NCBI GenBank assembly: GCA_044224905.1
Contig: JBGAJN010000002.1
Span: 1,674,001 to 1,738,000, forward strand
DNA from: JBGAJN01 sp044224905
GTDB taxonomy: Bacteria > Verrucomicrobiota > Verrucomicrobiia > Limisphaerales > JBGAJN01
Direction: 5' to 3'
Length of the DNA: 64,000 nucleotides
Position numbers and translations under genes: made by a program. Positions within the stretch are counted from its first letter, which is position 1. The number at the start of each line of letters is the position of its first letter. The notes under the pieces are model-generated. The model was given only the letters and a program-made list of their open reading frames with translations. It was not told where the DNA came from and did no database searches. Shown here piece after piece: positions 44,123 through 53,050 of the stretch.

Positions 44123-45187
44123 ATGAAAGACCACCCCTTACGCACAACGGTCATCGGCAGCTATCCGTTTCCCGGCTGGCTGGAGTTCGCTTGCCAGCAT
44201 CTCGATCAGTTTGGTGAAGCGGACCGCGCGGAAATGATCGACGACGCGGTGAGTATCGCGCTCCGGGATCAACTGGATGCCGGGCTCGATGTCATAACTG
44301 ATGGCGAGCAAACGCGTTTGGATTTCAACCTCTCGTTCTACGGTTTCATTCAGGGCATTGAATTGGAATCCGCGTCGCCGCGCCGCTTCGGCCCACCTGC
44401 CCACGATCAACGCGGCAAGCATAAGGTCACCGGCAAGCTGGCCGCACCACGGGGCTTGGGAACCGTGGAAGATTTTCAACGCCTGCAACGGCTCGCGCAA
44501 TCGGTGACGAAAAACTTGAAACCCGTGCCGACGCTGAAAGCCAGCGTCCCAGGCCCGTACACGTTGAGCGGTCGCTTGCTGCCCGGCGCGCAGTACGCAG
44601 ATCGTGCGGCGCTGACTGAGGGACTCTTGCCATTGGTGCGAGCCGAACTTGAGGCGCTCGTGAAAGCAGGATGCAGTGAGATCACCGTGGATGAGCCGTC
44701 GATGAGTTGTTACGCGCACCACGAAGATCCGCGCAAGTTCGTCGAAATCTTCAACCGCACCGTCGAGCCGATCGTGGGCAAGTGCCATCTCTCGACGCAT
44801 CTCTGTTTTGGCAATTACAAAGCCCGAGCCGTTGGGCTGCGACACTACGCGCCGATGTTCCCGGCTTTCCTCGATATGAAGGTCGATGAAATTCACGTTG
44901 AGATGGCGAGCCGTGAATTCGCGGAATTGGAGCTCATCGCCGCGATCGCGAAGCGCAAGGATGTCGCCGTCGGGATCATCGACGTGAAGAGCTACTACAT
45001 CGAAACTCCTGCCGACGTAGCGGCTCGTGTGCGGCAGTGTTTGAAATTCGCGCCGGCAGAGCGATTGTCATTCGCACCGGATTGCGGCTTGAGCCAGACG
45101 GCGCGTTGGGCGGCAAAGCAGAAGCTCCAGAACATGGTGACGGGTGTGAAGTTGGTGCGCAAGGAACTCGGACTCGCCAACGCATGA
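44123..45187 (+). CDS. MetE-like (cobalamin-independent methionine synthase C-terminal) protein
   Basis: This 354-residue protein corresponds to the C-terminal catalytic barrel of MetE only, with no N-terminal domain. It opens TTVIGSYPFPGWL, has DGEQTRLDF, EITVDEPSMSCY, the zinc-type His in LSTHLCFGNY, the Glu in IHVEMASRE and the zinc Cys in FAPDCGLSQ. Short MetE-like proteins can be core methionine synthases or use other thiols and methyl donors, so the substrate is open. The ATGA overlap at 45184 couples it to the next gene. Confidence 0.88.
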   Translation: MKDHPLRTTVIGSYPFPGWLEFACQHLDQFGEADRAEMIDDAVSIALRDQLDAGLDVITDGEQTRLDFNLSFYGFIQGIELESASPRRFGPPAHDQRGKHKVTGKLAAPRGLGTVEDFQRLQRLAQSVTKNLKPVPTLKASVPGPYTLSGRLLPGAQYADRAALTEGLLPLVRAELEALVKAGCSEITVDEPSMSCYAHHEDPRKFVEIFNRTVEPIVGKCHLSTHLCFGNYKARAVGLRHYAPMFPAFLDMKVDEIHVEMASREFAELELIAAIAKRKDVAVGIIDVKSYYIETPADVAARVRQCLKFAPAERLSFAPDCGLSQTARWAAKQKLQNMVTGVKLVRKELGLANA

Positions 45188-46035
45188 TCCGCCCGATGCT
45201 GCAAGACGAGGCGTTCCTGGCCGATGTTCGGGAGGCTGGACGTGATCCGCGTCAACTCAGCATTTGGTGGCTTGGTCAGAGCGGCTTTCTGGTCCAATGG
45301 CAGGGGCGCCACTTGCTTCTCGATCCGTATCTTTCCGATTCTCTCACGACCAAATACGCGAACACGGACAAACCGCACGTGCGGATGACCGAGCGGGTGG
45401 TCGCGCCGGAGCAATTGGATTTCATCGACGTCGTCACCTTGAGCCACAATCACACGGATCACCTCGACGCCGAGACGCTCGGTCCGTTGTGGCTTGCCAA
45501 TCCGCGCCTGCAACTCGTCATTCCGGAGGCAAACCGAAGTTTCGTGGTGGATCGATTGAAGTGTCCGCGGGATTACCCGCGCGGGCTCGTCGCTGGCGGA
45601 ACCTTGAGCATCGCCGGATTTACCATCCATGGAATTCCCGCAGCTCACAATGAATTGGAGACCGACGCGGATGGTCGGCACAAGTTCATGGGTTACGTGG
45701 TGGAGTGCGGTCGCTGGCGCATTTACCACAGCGGCGACACTCTTCGGTATGCAGGGATGGAAGACTGGCTGCGGAAATTCCGCGTCGATGTCGCCTTGCT
45801 TCCGATCAATGGCGACCGTCCCGAGCGGCGTGTTGCCGGAAATCTCGATGGGCGGCAGGCGGCGGAACTGGCGCACGCGATCCGCGCCGACGTGGTGATT
45901 CCCTGTCACTACGACATGTTCGAGTTCAACACGGCAACGACGGACGAGTTCGTTTCCAACTGCGAGCGCTTGCGACAGCACTACATGGTGCTCCGCAACG
46001 GCGAGCGTTGGAGCGGTGCGACCATGACCGCCTAG
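45184..46035 (+). CDS. Metallo-beta-lactamase fold hydrolase (UlaG-like)
   Basis: This 283-residue protein has the MBL signature SHNHTDHLD, a further metal Asp in HSGDTL, His in PAAHNE and a late His in IPCHYDMFEFN. The opening WWLGQSGFLVQW is typical of UlaG-like lactonases and phosphodiesterases that act on small cyclic sugar phosphates. The ATG at 45184 overlaps the MetE-like stop; a longer frame upstream is inside that gene. It ends four bases into the convergent macro domain gene. Confidence 0.88.
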   Translation: MIRPMLQDEAFLADVREAGRDPRQLSIWWLGQSGFLVQWQGRHLLLDPYLSDSLTTKYANTDKPHVRMTERVVAPEQLDFIDVVTLSHNHTDHLDAETLGPLWLANPRLQLVIPEANRSFVVDRLKCPRDYPRGLVAGGTLSIAGFTIHGIPAAHNELETDADGRHKFMGYVVECGRWRIYHSGDTLRYAGMEDWLRKFRVDVALLPINGDRPERRVAGNLDGRQAAELAHAIRADVVIPCHYDMFEFNTATTDEFVSNCERLRQHYMVLRNGERWSGATMTA

Positions 46036-46559
46036 CTCATCGCGAAGGTGCGTTTCGCGGTTGAGTCGGTGTCGAATTTTTCCGCCGCCGCGACTCCTTT
46101 GCGGTATGTGGAGTAAACAAAGATCGGAATGTTGACCCCGCCGAGGTGAGTTTTGATTAATGGAAGAACTTCGTCCCACGCGAGTCCGCCGACGCCGGTG
46201 GCGAGGCGGGGCAGGGCAATGCTGGTGATCTTTTCCTTGTCGATCACGTGATGCAGTTCGCGCAATGCATGATTCACGTGAGCGAGGGTTGCCTTGCCGG
46301 GATGCGCGTTGTGAGTGGCGGCGGGTTCTTGTGTGAAAAGGTTGATGATTCGCCGCGCGCCTACTCCGCCCCAAGTCCACGCGCCGCCAGGTTTGGGATG
46401 AGCGGTGTGGCTGAAATGCCGGAAGTCCTTATACATGGCCGGCCATTGCTCGCGAAGGATGAGCGCGAGTCCGGAATCAAAATGATCATTGGGCGAAACG
46501 CCGTGGGCGATCGCCTGCGCTTTGGTGAGGATAATGTCGCCGGAAACTTCGTATATCAT
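46032..46559 (-). CDS. Macro domain protein
   Basis: This 175-residue single macro domain binds or hydrolyses ADP-ribose derivatives. It opens MIYEVSGDIILTKAQAIAHGV, has PGGAWTWGGVGARRIINLF and SIALPRLATGVGGLAWDEV, the last matching the glycine-rich loop of TARG1-like deacylases. No DarT-type toxin gene is next to it, so it is a stand-alone eraser or sensor. It overlaps the end of the convergent MBL gene by four bases. Confidence 0.85.
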   Translation of the reverse strand: MIYEVSGDIILTKAQAIAHGVSPNDHFDSGLALILREQWPAMYKDFRHFSHTAHPKPGGAWTWGGVGARRIINLFTQEPAATHNAHPGKATLAHVNHALRELHHVIDKEKITSIALPRLATGVGGLAWDEVLPLIKTHLGGVNIPIFVYSTYRKGVAAAEKFDTDSTAKRTFAMS

Positions 46560-46753
46560 AGTTGGTGAGAGGTTTGTCTGAGTTCAACGTCCGCGGGCGT
46601 ACTGCGCCGGGCTGCTGTGATTTTGCCAATTAATGGACGGGATTTGCCGAGAGTGACGGAGTCCTTGCGACGATAAATAGCCTCGATCTGCCGATACCTT
46701 GTTTGATGCTCATGAACCGTGGCGATGATGCTGCTTTCTGTGAGCAATCGAAT

Positions 46754-48223
46754 ATGATGTTTAATCGAGTTTTCGAAGCTTTGCTCGTGTTGTGCGGACG
46801 GACGTTCCGATTTCGAATCACCGCTGGCGGCCTGTGCTGGTGGCTTTCGATTGCGTTCGTCTTTGGGAATGTCGCGTCTCGTGCGGCGGATCTGCACGTG
46901 CCTTCCGAGTTCAGCACGATTCAGGGCGCAATCGATGCCGCTGCGCCGGGGGATCGGGTCTTTCTTGCGTCGGGGCGGTATCGTGAAACGGTGACGATCG
47001 CCAAGTCGCTCAGTTTGCTGGGCTCCGGAACGAACGACTGCGTGATCTATTCGCTAACGAACATTCCGATCATCTCGATCACCGGACCTGTGACTTGCGT
47101 GCTCTCCAATTTCGAGATCGAGGGCGGCGAGTATATGGGCGCGGAATGGTACAGCGGTTTTTCCGGGCGAGGCATCGTGGCATCCAACGCCGCGCTCACG
47201 CTCGACACGATCGTGATGAACCAGTTCATCAATTACTTCGTCACCGTTGTGAATGGATCGCTGTTCGCCACGAACGTCGCCTTGTGGACGCGCAATGTGC
47301 TCGGCGGTTGTGACGTGGGATTCCAGTTGAAAGGTTGCACGGGAAGCATCAGCAACCTTCGCCAGGAGGCCGGTCACCTGGATCACACGATTAATATCAA
47401 TGATCCGCCGGCGACGCATTCCGACATCACGATCGATGGCTGCACGATCCGCGCGTCGGGTTTGTCCTACGGGAATTGCATCCGCACCTATATTGATTCG
47501 AACGTGCGTATCAGCAACTGCTTCATGTATCGCGCCACGAACGATCCCGTGCCGCCGTACCCGGCGTTCAACCACAATGGCGTCAGCATTAGTGGCTACA
47601 GCAACACCGTTCGCATCGCCAACAACGTCATCACTAATCTGCCATGGGGGATCTATTGCATCGGTTCCCTCGGCGGCAATCAGGTCATCGTGGAGAACAA
47701 CGCGATTCTGAACTGTCCATTGGGCGGGATCATTTGGGACGCGATGTCGTATCGCGGGATTGATCTCGGCGGCGGGAATCTCGGAAGCCTTGGTGGAAAT
47801 ATTTTCACCCAGACGCCTGCGCCGCTGACCAATTTCGTCGCCGATGTGCTCTACACCAATGCCAACGGCCCTTCGAGCGCGAGCATCTTCGCGCTGCACA
47901 ATGCGTGGAGCAACCCGACGAACAAGGATTCGTGGATCTACGACAAGCTGGACAATCCTGCGATGGGCCGGCTCATCACCGATGACCTCACGATAAAAGC
48001 CTTCGCGATCAACGCGGCGGGTAAACCCGTCCTGACGTGGGCTGATCGCGGAGCAGGGGAACGCTTCACCGTGCAGGCGAAAACGGATCTGGCAAGTTCT
48101 GTATGGACCAACGCGCCGGGTTCCTGGCCGATCACCAATGGCAGTTTGAAGGATCTCGTGTGGACCAATTCCGCGGCGACGTTGTCGAATCTGTTTTACC
48201 GCATCAGTTCCGTGGTTCCGTAA
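46754..48223 (+). CDS. Secreted right-handed beta-helix protein
   Basis: This 489-residue exported protein has an N-terminal signal region (about residues 24-44), then the 'VPSEFSTIQGAIDAAAPGDRVFLASGRYRE' type opening (residues about 48-80) seen in beta-helix and pectate-lyase-like proteins, followed by repeated N-rich rungs (ISNLRQ, ISNCFMY, VRIANNVITNL, VIVENNAILNC). The C-terminal 70 residues (FTVQAKTDLASSVWTN to NLFYRISSVVP) are an immunoglobulin-like sorting tail. It may bind or cut polysaccharide. ATG 46754 is used; 46703 is an alternative. Confidence 0.8.
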   Translation: MMFNRVFEALLVLCGRTFRFRITAGGLCWWLSIAFVFGNVASRAADLHVPSEFSTIQGAIDAAAPGDRVFLASGRYRETVTIAKSLSLLGSGTNDCVIYSLTNIPIISITGPVTCVLSNFEIEGGEYMGAEWYSGFSGRGIVASNAALTLDTIVMNQFINYFVTVVNGSLFATNVALWTRNVLGGCDVGFQLKGCTGSISNLRQEAGHLDHTININDPPATHSDITIDGCTIRASGLSYGNCIRTYIDSNVRISNCFMYRATNDPVPPYPAFNHNGVSISGYSNTVRIANNVITNLPWGIYCIGSLGGNQVIVENNAILNCPLGGIIWDAMSYRGIDLGGGNLGSLGGNIFTQTPAPLTNFVADVLYTNANGPSSASIFALHNAWSNPTNKDSWIYDKLDNPAMGRLITDDLTIKAFAINAAGKPVLTWADRGAGERFTVQAKTDLASSVWTNAPGSWPITNGSLKDLVWTNSAATLSNLFYRISSVVP

Positions 48224-48277
48224 CTTGCGTGAACCTCGTTCCACGCGAACGATGCGGTGGTGAACAGAATCGCGTCG

Positions 48278-48742
48278 TTACTTCTTTCCAAACATAGCCG
48301 CCGCGCGTTTTTCCAGTTCGGCCGGCGGAACGTCTTCCACGTGTGTTGCGACTGCCCACTTGTGGCCGAACGGATCGACAAACATTCCCGAGCGATCGCC
48401 GTAGAATTGATTTTGCATGGGCCGGAGTACTTTGGCGCCCGCAGTCACAGCTTTGTCTAAGATGGCATCCGCGTCCTCGAAATAGAGCAGCACTGACACG
48501 GGCGAGCCCCCCACCGTCGTCGGACTGAGCGCGTCACATTGCGGGAATTCGTCGGCTAGCATCAGACGCGAATCGCCGATTTGAATTTCCGCGTGGCCGA
48601 TTTTTCCATCTGGCCCGGGCATGCGTATCAATTCCTTCGCCCCGAAGACTTGTTTGTAGAAGTCGATTGCGCGAGCGGCATTCGCGATGATCAAATACGG
48701 CGTGGCAGTATGGTAACCGACCGGAATGTAGGAAGTTTTCAT
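48278..48742 (-). CDS. VOC-family protein (PhnB/glyoxalase-like)
   Basis: This 154-residue protein has the VOC beta-alpha-beta fold: ATPYLIIANAARAIDFYKQVFGA at the start, HAEIQIGDSRLMLADEFP, and a C-terminal DPFGHKWAVATH. It resembles PhnB-type or glyoxalase-like proteins of unknown substrate. The start MKTSYIPVGYH at 48742 is preferred over 48769. It is on the minus strand downstream of the small gene at 48959. Confidence 0.85.
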   Translation of the reverse strand: MKTSYIPVGYHTATPYLIIANAARAIDFYKQVFGAKELIRMPGPDGKIGHAEIQIGDSRLMLADEFPQCDALSPTTVGGSPVSVLLYFEDADAILDKAVTAGAKVLRPMQNQFYGDRSGMFVDPFGHKWAVATHVEDVPPAELEKRAAAMFGKK

Positions 48743-48770
48743 AATCGCGATGGGCGGCATTTCACTCAAC

Positions 48771-48959
48771 TCAGCACGGTTGGTGACCCCAGTCGTTTTC
48801 TTTGAGGTCTTTTTCGAATAGCGCCATCTGCTCTTCGGGTGTCAACTTCTTGGGATCAATGGGAGCGTCCTCTGAAGTAGCGCCGCTCGGCACGAATGGA
48901 GCGGCTTGAGCTGCGTTCGATTTTGACCGGGGATCAAGTGGTGGATTTGGATCGGTCAT
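48771..48959 (-). CDS. Short conserved-looking protein ending DWGHQPC
   Basis: This 62-residue protein begins MTDPNPPLDPRSK and has a disordered Ala/Pro-rich first half, then a helical LTPEEQMALFEKDLKENDWGHQPC tail. The unusual end, with a C-terminal Cys, looks selected rather than random. It has no membrane segment. No family is recognised. It is shorter than many cutoffs and easily missed. Confidence 0.55.
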   Translation of the reverse strand: MTDPNPPLDPRSKSNAAQAAPFVPSGATSEDAPIDPKKLTPEEQMALFEKDLKENDWGHQPC

Positions 48960-49027
48960 GACAAGGTTACTGGTAGCCCGAAAATCTCTTTCTGTCACGC
49001 CACACCCCGTTGAGGTTCTAGTTGGCA

Positions 49028-49059
49028 AAGAAAAAAGGAACGGCGTGAGCCGTTCCTTT
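49028..49059 (-). terminator. Terminator for the PVC heme protein gene
   Basis: An 11-bp perfect stem AAAGGAACGGC/GCCGTTCCTTT (49034-49044 with 49049-49059) closes on a GTGA loop. Read on the minus strand it is followed by TTTCTTT. It lies 24 bases beyond the stop at 49083, so it ends the minus-strand transcript. Confidence 0.8.
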
Positions 49060-49082
49060 CATTCGTTAAATGAGTGCTGCCG

Positions 49083-51767
49083 CTACTCGAAGCTCTCTTT
49101 CTTCTTCTTCGGTTGCGCGGCGATGACCTTGGGCTTCGGCTGGTCTTCGAGGATGTCGAGTTCATGGATCGACCAGTAGGTGCCTTTGGCTTCGCCGGTC
49201 TGGCTGATGCGGATGAACTTTGCCTTCGCCGGCTTGAAGGAAATATCCGTTATGCCGGGCGTGCCTTTTCCGGTTGCCGCGGGCTTGCCCCAATTCTGTC
49301 CGTCGAGCGAGAGCTCCACCGTGTAGCCGCGCGGATAATCGCCGGCCGATTTACCCTGATCGAGCAGGAGCCCAACGATGCTCGCTTCTTTCGGGAGCTC
49401 GATCAGGAACCACATTCCCGGCTTCTGCGCGGTTTTCGTATCCCAGCGAGTGCCCTCATTGGCGTCCACGGAATTACCGACGTTTGCAGGGTTGTGGCTC
49501 GCGGTGAGTTTCCACTGTTTGCGATTGGTGAGCGGCGGATTCGGCAACGATGCGATGAGTTCTTCAGTCGTCCACGGCTCGGTGCGGTCCTTCAACGAAG
49601 CGCGAACGCGAGCGACGTCTTTGGGATCAATCGTGCGCGCGTGATTTCCGAAACTGTTCCGCACATACGACGCGATCGCGGCGATCCACTCGTCGTTGTT
49701 GCTCTCCATCGGGACCATTTGCGCTTCGTAGGTCTTGCCGCTGACCGGACCGGCGAGGCCCTTGAGCAGCACGCTGATCACGCCGTCCTTGTGACCGGTG
49801 ACGGTGCGCGAACCGGCGAGCGGCGGCGCGAGCGTCTGCCCGGGCTTGCCGTCGACGGCCATCCCGCGACCATCGGTACCGTGGCAGGCGAAGCAGAGCT
49901 CTTTGAAAATGGCGTCGCCCTTCTCCAGTAACTTCTTTTCAGCGCCGGAGAATTCCTTGCCCCAACTCCGCGTGGGCATGAGCAATTGCGTGGAAATCTC
50001 CTTCACACCGAGCGGCGCGGAAGCGTTGGTAATCGAAGCGCGGATCAAGGTCGTCGCCTCAGGGAAGCTCAAGAGTTTCGCCGTGAGCAACGATTGGAGT
50101 GCGACGTTCGCGTCCTTGTCTTTCGCGAGTGCGAGCACGTCGGTGGCGAGCGATTTGTCGCCGGCCTTGTAGAGCGTTTCGCTGGCGCGGATCGCGGCGG
50201 AGCGAACCTGCGGATTTGCGTCTTTCATTTTCTCGCGGGCAAAGGCGGCGTCGAGCGTGCCGAGACCTTCGAGCGTCCAGAGTGCATGCATCCGCGCAAG
50301 GTGACTTTGGCTCGTGCGCGCCATTTGCTGGAGGGCAGGGGAAACAGACTTGTCGCCGCGCAGGATGATCAACTTTTGAGCGGTGTCGCGCCACCAGCCA
50401 TTCGGGTGTTCGAGATGCGCGACGAGTTGCGCGGGTGTCTCCTTGTCCATGCTCGGCTGCGGACCGGGTTTGAAATCCTTGTGCGTGAGGCGCCAGATGC
50501 GGCCACGGCCGAAGTTCTTGTCGAGACTGTATTGCTTCACGGCCTTGCGGAGGTAGCTGCCTTCCTTGACCCAGTTGCCTTCCTGAATGATGCCGCGATA
50601 CATGTCCACGAGATACAACGTGCCGTCCGGCGCGGTGTTCATGTTCACGACGCGGAAATTCGGATCGGTCGAACGGATGAATTCGGACTTCGGATAGGCG
50701 TTGTGCAAGTAGGTGAGGCCGTCCTTCACTTCAATCTTCGTGCGTCGAATTAGACGTCCGACCGGTTCGGAGAACAACAAGTCGCCGCGCAAGTCCGCCG
50801 GCAAACGATCGCCGCGGTAAACCTCCGCGCCACACGTGGCGGTGAAGTGATTGAGCGTCTTGTCCTCGGGACGATAACGATTCGGGCCGCCTTGCACGTC
50901 GGCGAGACCGACGAGCGGCCACACTTCGGCGAAGCCTTCTTCGAACTGATCCTTCGTGTTGAACGCGCCGTACGCGATATGCGTTTGGAAGTTCAAGGGC
51001 CCGCGTTCGCCGCCGGCGTTCACGTACCACGGTTTGCCATTGTCATCCTGCGTGAGTCCCCACTGGCCGCCGTTGCCCGCGGTGGATTCCTTCGGGATAT
51101 TCGTCGTGCCGGTCCAACGCAGGCGGTAGGAGTTGTAGGTTTGGTAGAGCCAGTTATCGATGGTCCAGATGAGGCCGCTCTGTTGATGTTCGAGATTGCC
51201 GCCGCGTGGTCCGCCGGCATACCAGAGTTCCTTCTTGTCCGCGACACCGTCGCCGTTGGTGTCAGTGTAGAGGAAAATATCCTGCGTGTCCGTTTCGTTG
51301 ACGAGCAATTGCCCCGGGCCGAGCGGGAGAATCATCCGCGGCAACAGCAGTTTGTCGATGAACACCGTGTGCTTGTCGTATTTGCCATCGTCTTTGCTCG
51401 ACCAATGCAACGACACGCGGCTCGTGTTTGTGTGGGTGTTTGAGCCGTCGATATCCTGCATGTATGTGCGCATCTCGGCGACGAACATGCGCCCGTTGCC
51501 GTCGAATACCGCGATGACGGGTTCCTTGATGTCGGGTTCCGCGAGCACGAGTTCCAGCTTGTAGCCATCCGGCACGCGGAACGTCTTCAGAGTTTCTGCG
51601 GGCGAGAGGATCGGAATCGGCGGCTGTGGCGGGAACAATTCCGCGTCACTGAGCGCGGGCTTGGCGGCCGGCGCGGCGAACGCGGCCGCACCGCATAGGC
51701 CGATCGTGATCAACGCCAGTGCGGCGATACGAAGGAGCTTAACCTGGGCGTGAAGGGGCTTTTTCAT
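49083..51767 (-). CDS. PVC-type heme-binding CxxCH protein with HEAT repeats and discoidin-like tail
   Basis: This 894-residue exported protein has a signal peptide (about residues 13-33) and a beta-propeller domain (FRVPDGYKLELVLAEP onward, about 55-420) of the type found in planctomycete and verrucomicrobial 'putative membrane-bound dehydrogenase' proteins. A HEAT-like helical region follows (about 440-600), then the heme motif C625-x2-C628-H629 (CFACHGTDGRGM) and an F5/8C-like C-terminal domain (KLTASHNPANVGNSVD, about 760-885). It is thought to oxidise carbohydrates or related substrates in the periplasm. Six more Lys/Glu residues end the chain. Confidence 0.9.
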   Translation of the reverse strand: MKKPLHAQVKLLRIAALALITIGLCGAAAFAAPAAKPALSDAELFPPQPPIPILSPAETLKTFRVPDGYKLELVLAEPDIKEPVIAVFDGNGRMFVAEMRTYMQDIDGSNTHTNTSRVSLHWSSKDDGKYDKHTVFIDKLLLPRMILPLGPGQLLVNETDTQDIFLYTDTNGDGVADKKELWYAGGPRGGNLEHQQSGLIWTIDNWLYQTYNSYRLRWTGTTNIPKESTAGNGGQWGLTQDDNGKPWYVNAGGERGPLNFQTHIAYGAFNTKDQFEEGFAEVWPLVGLADVQGGPNRYRPEDKTLNHFTATCGAEVYRGDRLPADLRGDLLFSEPVGRLIRRTKIEVKDGLTYLHNAYPKSEFIRSTDPNFRVVNMNTAPDGTLYLVDMYRGIIQEGNWVKEGSYLRKAVKQYSLDKNFGRGRIWRLTHKDFKPGPQPSMDKETPAQLVAHLEHPNGWWRDTAQKLIILRGDKSVSPALQQMARTSQSHLARMHALWTLEGLGTLDAAFAREKMKDANPQVRSAAIRASETLYKAGDKSLATDVLALAKDKDANVALQSLLTAKLLSFPEATTLIRASITNASAPLGVKEISTQLLMPTRSWGKEFSGAEKKLLEKGDAIFKELCFACHGTDGRGMAVDGKPGQTLAPPLAGSRTVTGHKDGVISVLLKGLAGPVSGKTYEAQMVPMESNNDEWIAAIASYVRNSFGNHARTIDPKDVARVRASLKDRTEPWTTEELIASLPNPPLTNRKQWKLTASHNPANVGNSVDANEGTRWDTKTAQKPGMWFLIELPKEASIVGLLLDQGKSAGDYPRGYTVELSLDGQNWGKPAATGKGTPGITDISFKPAKAKFIRISQTGEAKGTYWSIHELDILEDQPKPKVIAAQPKKKKESFE

Positions 51768-51846
51768 GCAAAATGTCCAGTGCTAGACGCGGTTTCTCCG
51801 GAGGTTGTTCAAGCGGTAGATTTAGGAACCGGCGACTGACGAAGTC

Positions 51847-52713
51847 TTAAAACTTCACCGTTTCCAAGAACTTCAAGCTCTGCGGAATCTGTTCCACGGA
51901 ACTGGGCGATTCGTCCTCGATGAAATAGTATTTCACGCCCGCCTTCTTGGCCGCGGCGAAGATTGACTGCCAATTCATCTGACCGGTGCCAAGCACGACG
52001 TCGTTGCTCACATCCGTTTTGCCTGCGAGCGAGCCGGTGGCCACGCCCTTCTTGAGATCCTTCAAATGAATCAGCTTCCAGCGATCTGGATACTTCGCGA
52101 GCAACTTCGCCGGATCCTGTCCCGGGAACACGACCCAGAGAATATCCATCTCGTAGCACACGAATTTCGGATTCGTTTCTTTGATGATCAGATCCATCAA
52201 CGTGCCGTCGCCGTGCGGTTGAAACTCGAATCCGTGGCAGTGATAGAAAAATTTCAAACCATGCTTGGCGAGCACTTCACCCGCGTGATTGAAGACCGCC
52301 GCGATTTCCCGAGCCTGCTTTTCGTCGAGATCGCCTTTGTGAGCGGCATAGGCACAGCCGGCGTACTCGAGCCCGAGCGCCTTGGCTTCCTTGGCGATCG
52401 ACTCCGGATCGTCCTTGAATTGCTTGTACGGGAAATGGCCGCTGACCGCTTTGATGCCACGTTCGGTGAGCATCGCCTTAAGTTTTTCGGGAGGGAGATT
52501 GTAGGTGCCAGCGAGTTCGGCGTATTTGATGCCAAACCCTTTCACCGTATCGAGCATCACCGGGAGATTTACCGTGGCTTGGGCGCGGAGGCTGTAAAGC
52601 TGGAGACCGACGGGCCCCTTAAAACTCGGGCCGACACCGACTTCCCCGGCGCCAAGGGCGAACGGGACAAATGCGCAAAGTGCGACGAACAGAGAGCGAG
52701 CGGATGATTTCAT
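51847..52713 (-). CDS. Exported sugar phosphate isomerase/epimerase-type TIM barrel protein
   Basis: This 288-residue protein has a signal peptide (SLFVALCAFVPFALGAGEVG) and the xylose isomerase-like TIM barrel fold (VGLQLYSLRAQ, YHCHGFEFQPHGDGT, CYEMDILWV, LIHLKDLKKG). Metal ligands typical of the family are plausible in the YHCHGFEF, EMDILW and HLKD motifs. Such exported barrels occur often beside PVC heme proteins and sulfatases in this phylum and may act on sugar derivatives. The ATG at 52713 gives a good signal peptide. It ends 80 bases before the heme protein gene start. Confidence 0.82.
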   Translation of the reverse strand: MKSSARSLFVALCAFVPFALGAGEVGVGPSFKGPVGLQLYSLRAQATVNLPVMLDTVKGFGIKYAELAGTYNLPPEKLKAMLTERGIKAVSGHFPYKQFKDDPESIAKEAKALGLEYAGCAYAAHKGDLDEKQAREIAAVFNHAGEVLAKHGLKFFYHCHGFEFQPHGDGTLMDLIIKETNPKFVCYEMDILWVVFPGQDPAKLLAKYPDRWKLIHLKDLKKGVATGSLAGKTDVSNDVVLGTGQMNWQSIFAAAKKAGVKYYFIEDESPSSVEQIPQSLKFLETVKF

Positions 52714-53050
52714 AAGAGCGGTGAAACTAGCAGCATTCGCTCGCCGTTGTGAAGCACGCAATCATCGTTGCGCGATCGTGTTTTTCAAACGCTTGTTGGA
52801 GCGGGATGGTTCAGCCAACTGTTCGTCATTTTCTCTTCGCCCGAGGCTCCCGTAACGCCGTGTGTTCGGTTCGACTGCAAGCTTGCGTGATGCATCGCGG
52901 GCGGGTTTTCAAAGGCCTCGCGGGACAGCAGATTGACGGAATCTCCGTTGCGCAATCGCCGGGAGCGTTTCTGCGCGCTCGCCATTCGAGAATTGCCCGT
53001 AGGAAGGGTGCCGCGTAAAATCGTGTCCTCTTAACGGACTGGTAAATCTT
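52714..53050. other. Divergent intergenic region, 337 bases
   Basis: This gap lies between a minus-strand gene (start 52713) and a plus-strand gene (start 53051). Both promoters must be here, but no convincing hexamer pair stands out. A plus-strand open frame (52749-53018) has no recognisable content. Confidence 0.5.

Noticed and set aside
46032..46559. DarTG toxin-antitoxin pair
   Set aside because: Only the macro domain is present; no DarT-type gene is next to it.
52749..53018. A 90-codon plus-strand frame in the divergent gap
   Set aside because: No motif, no good start signal, and it fills a region that must hold two promoters.
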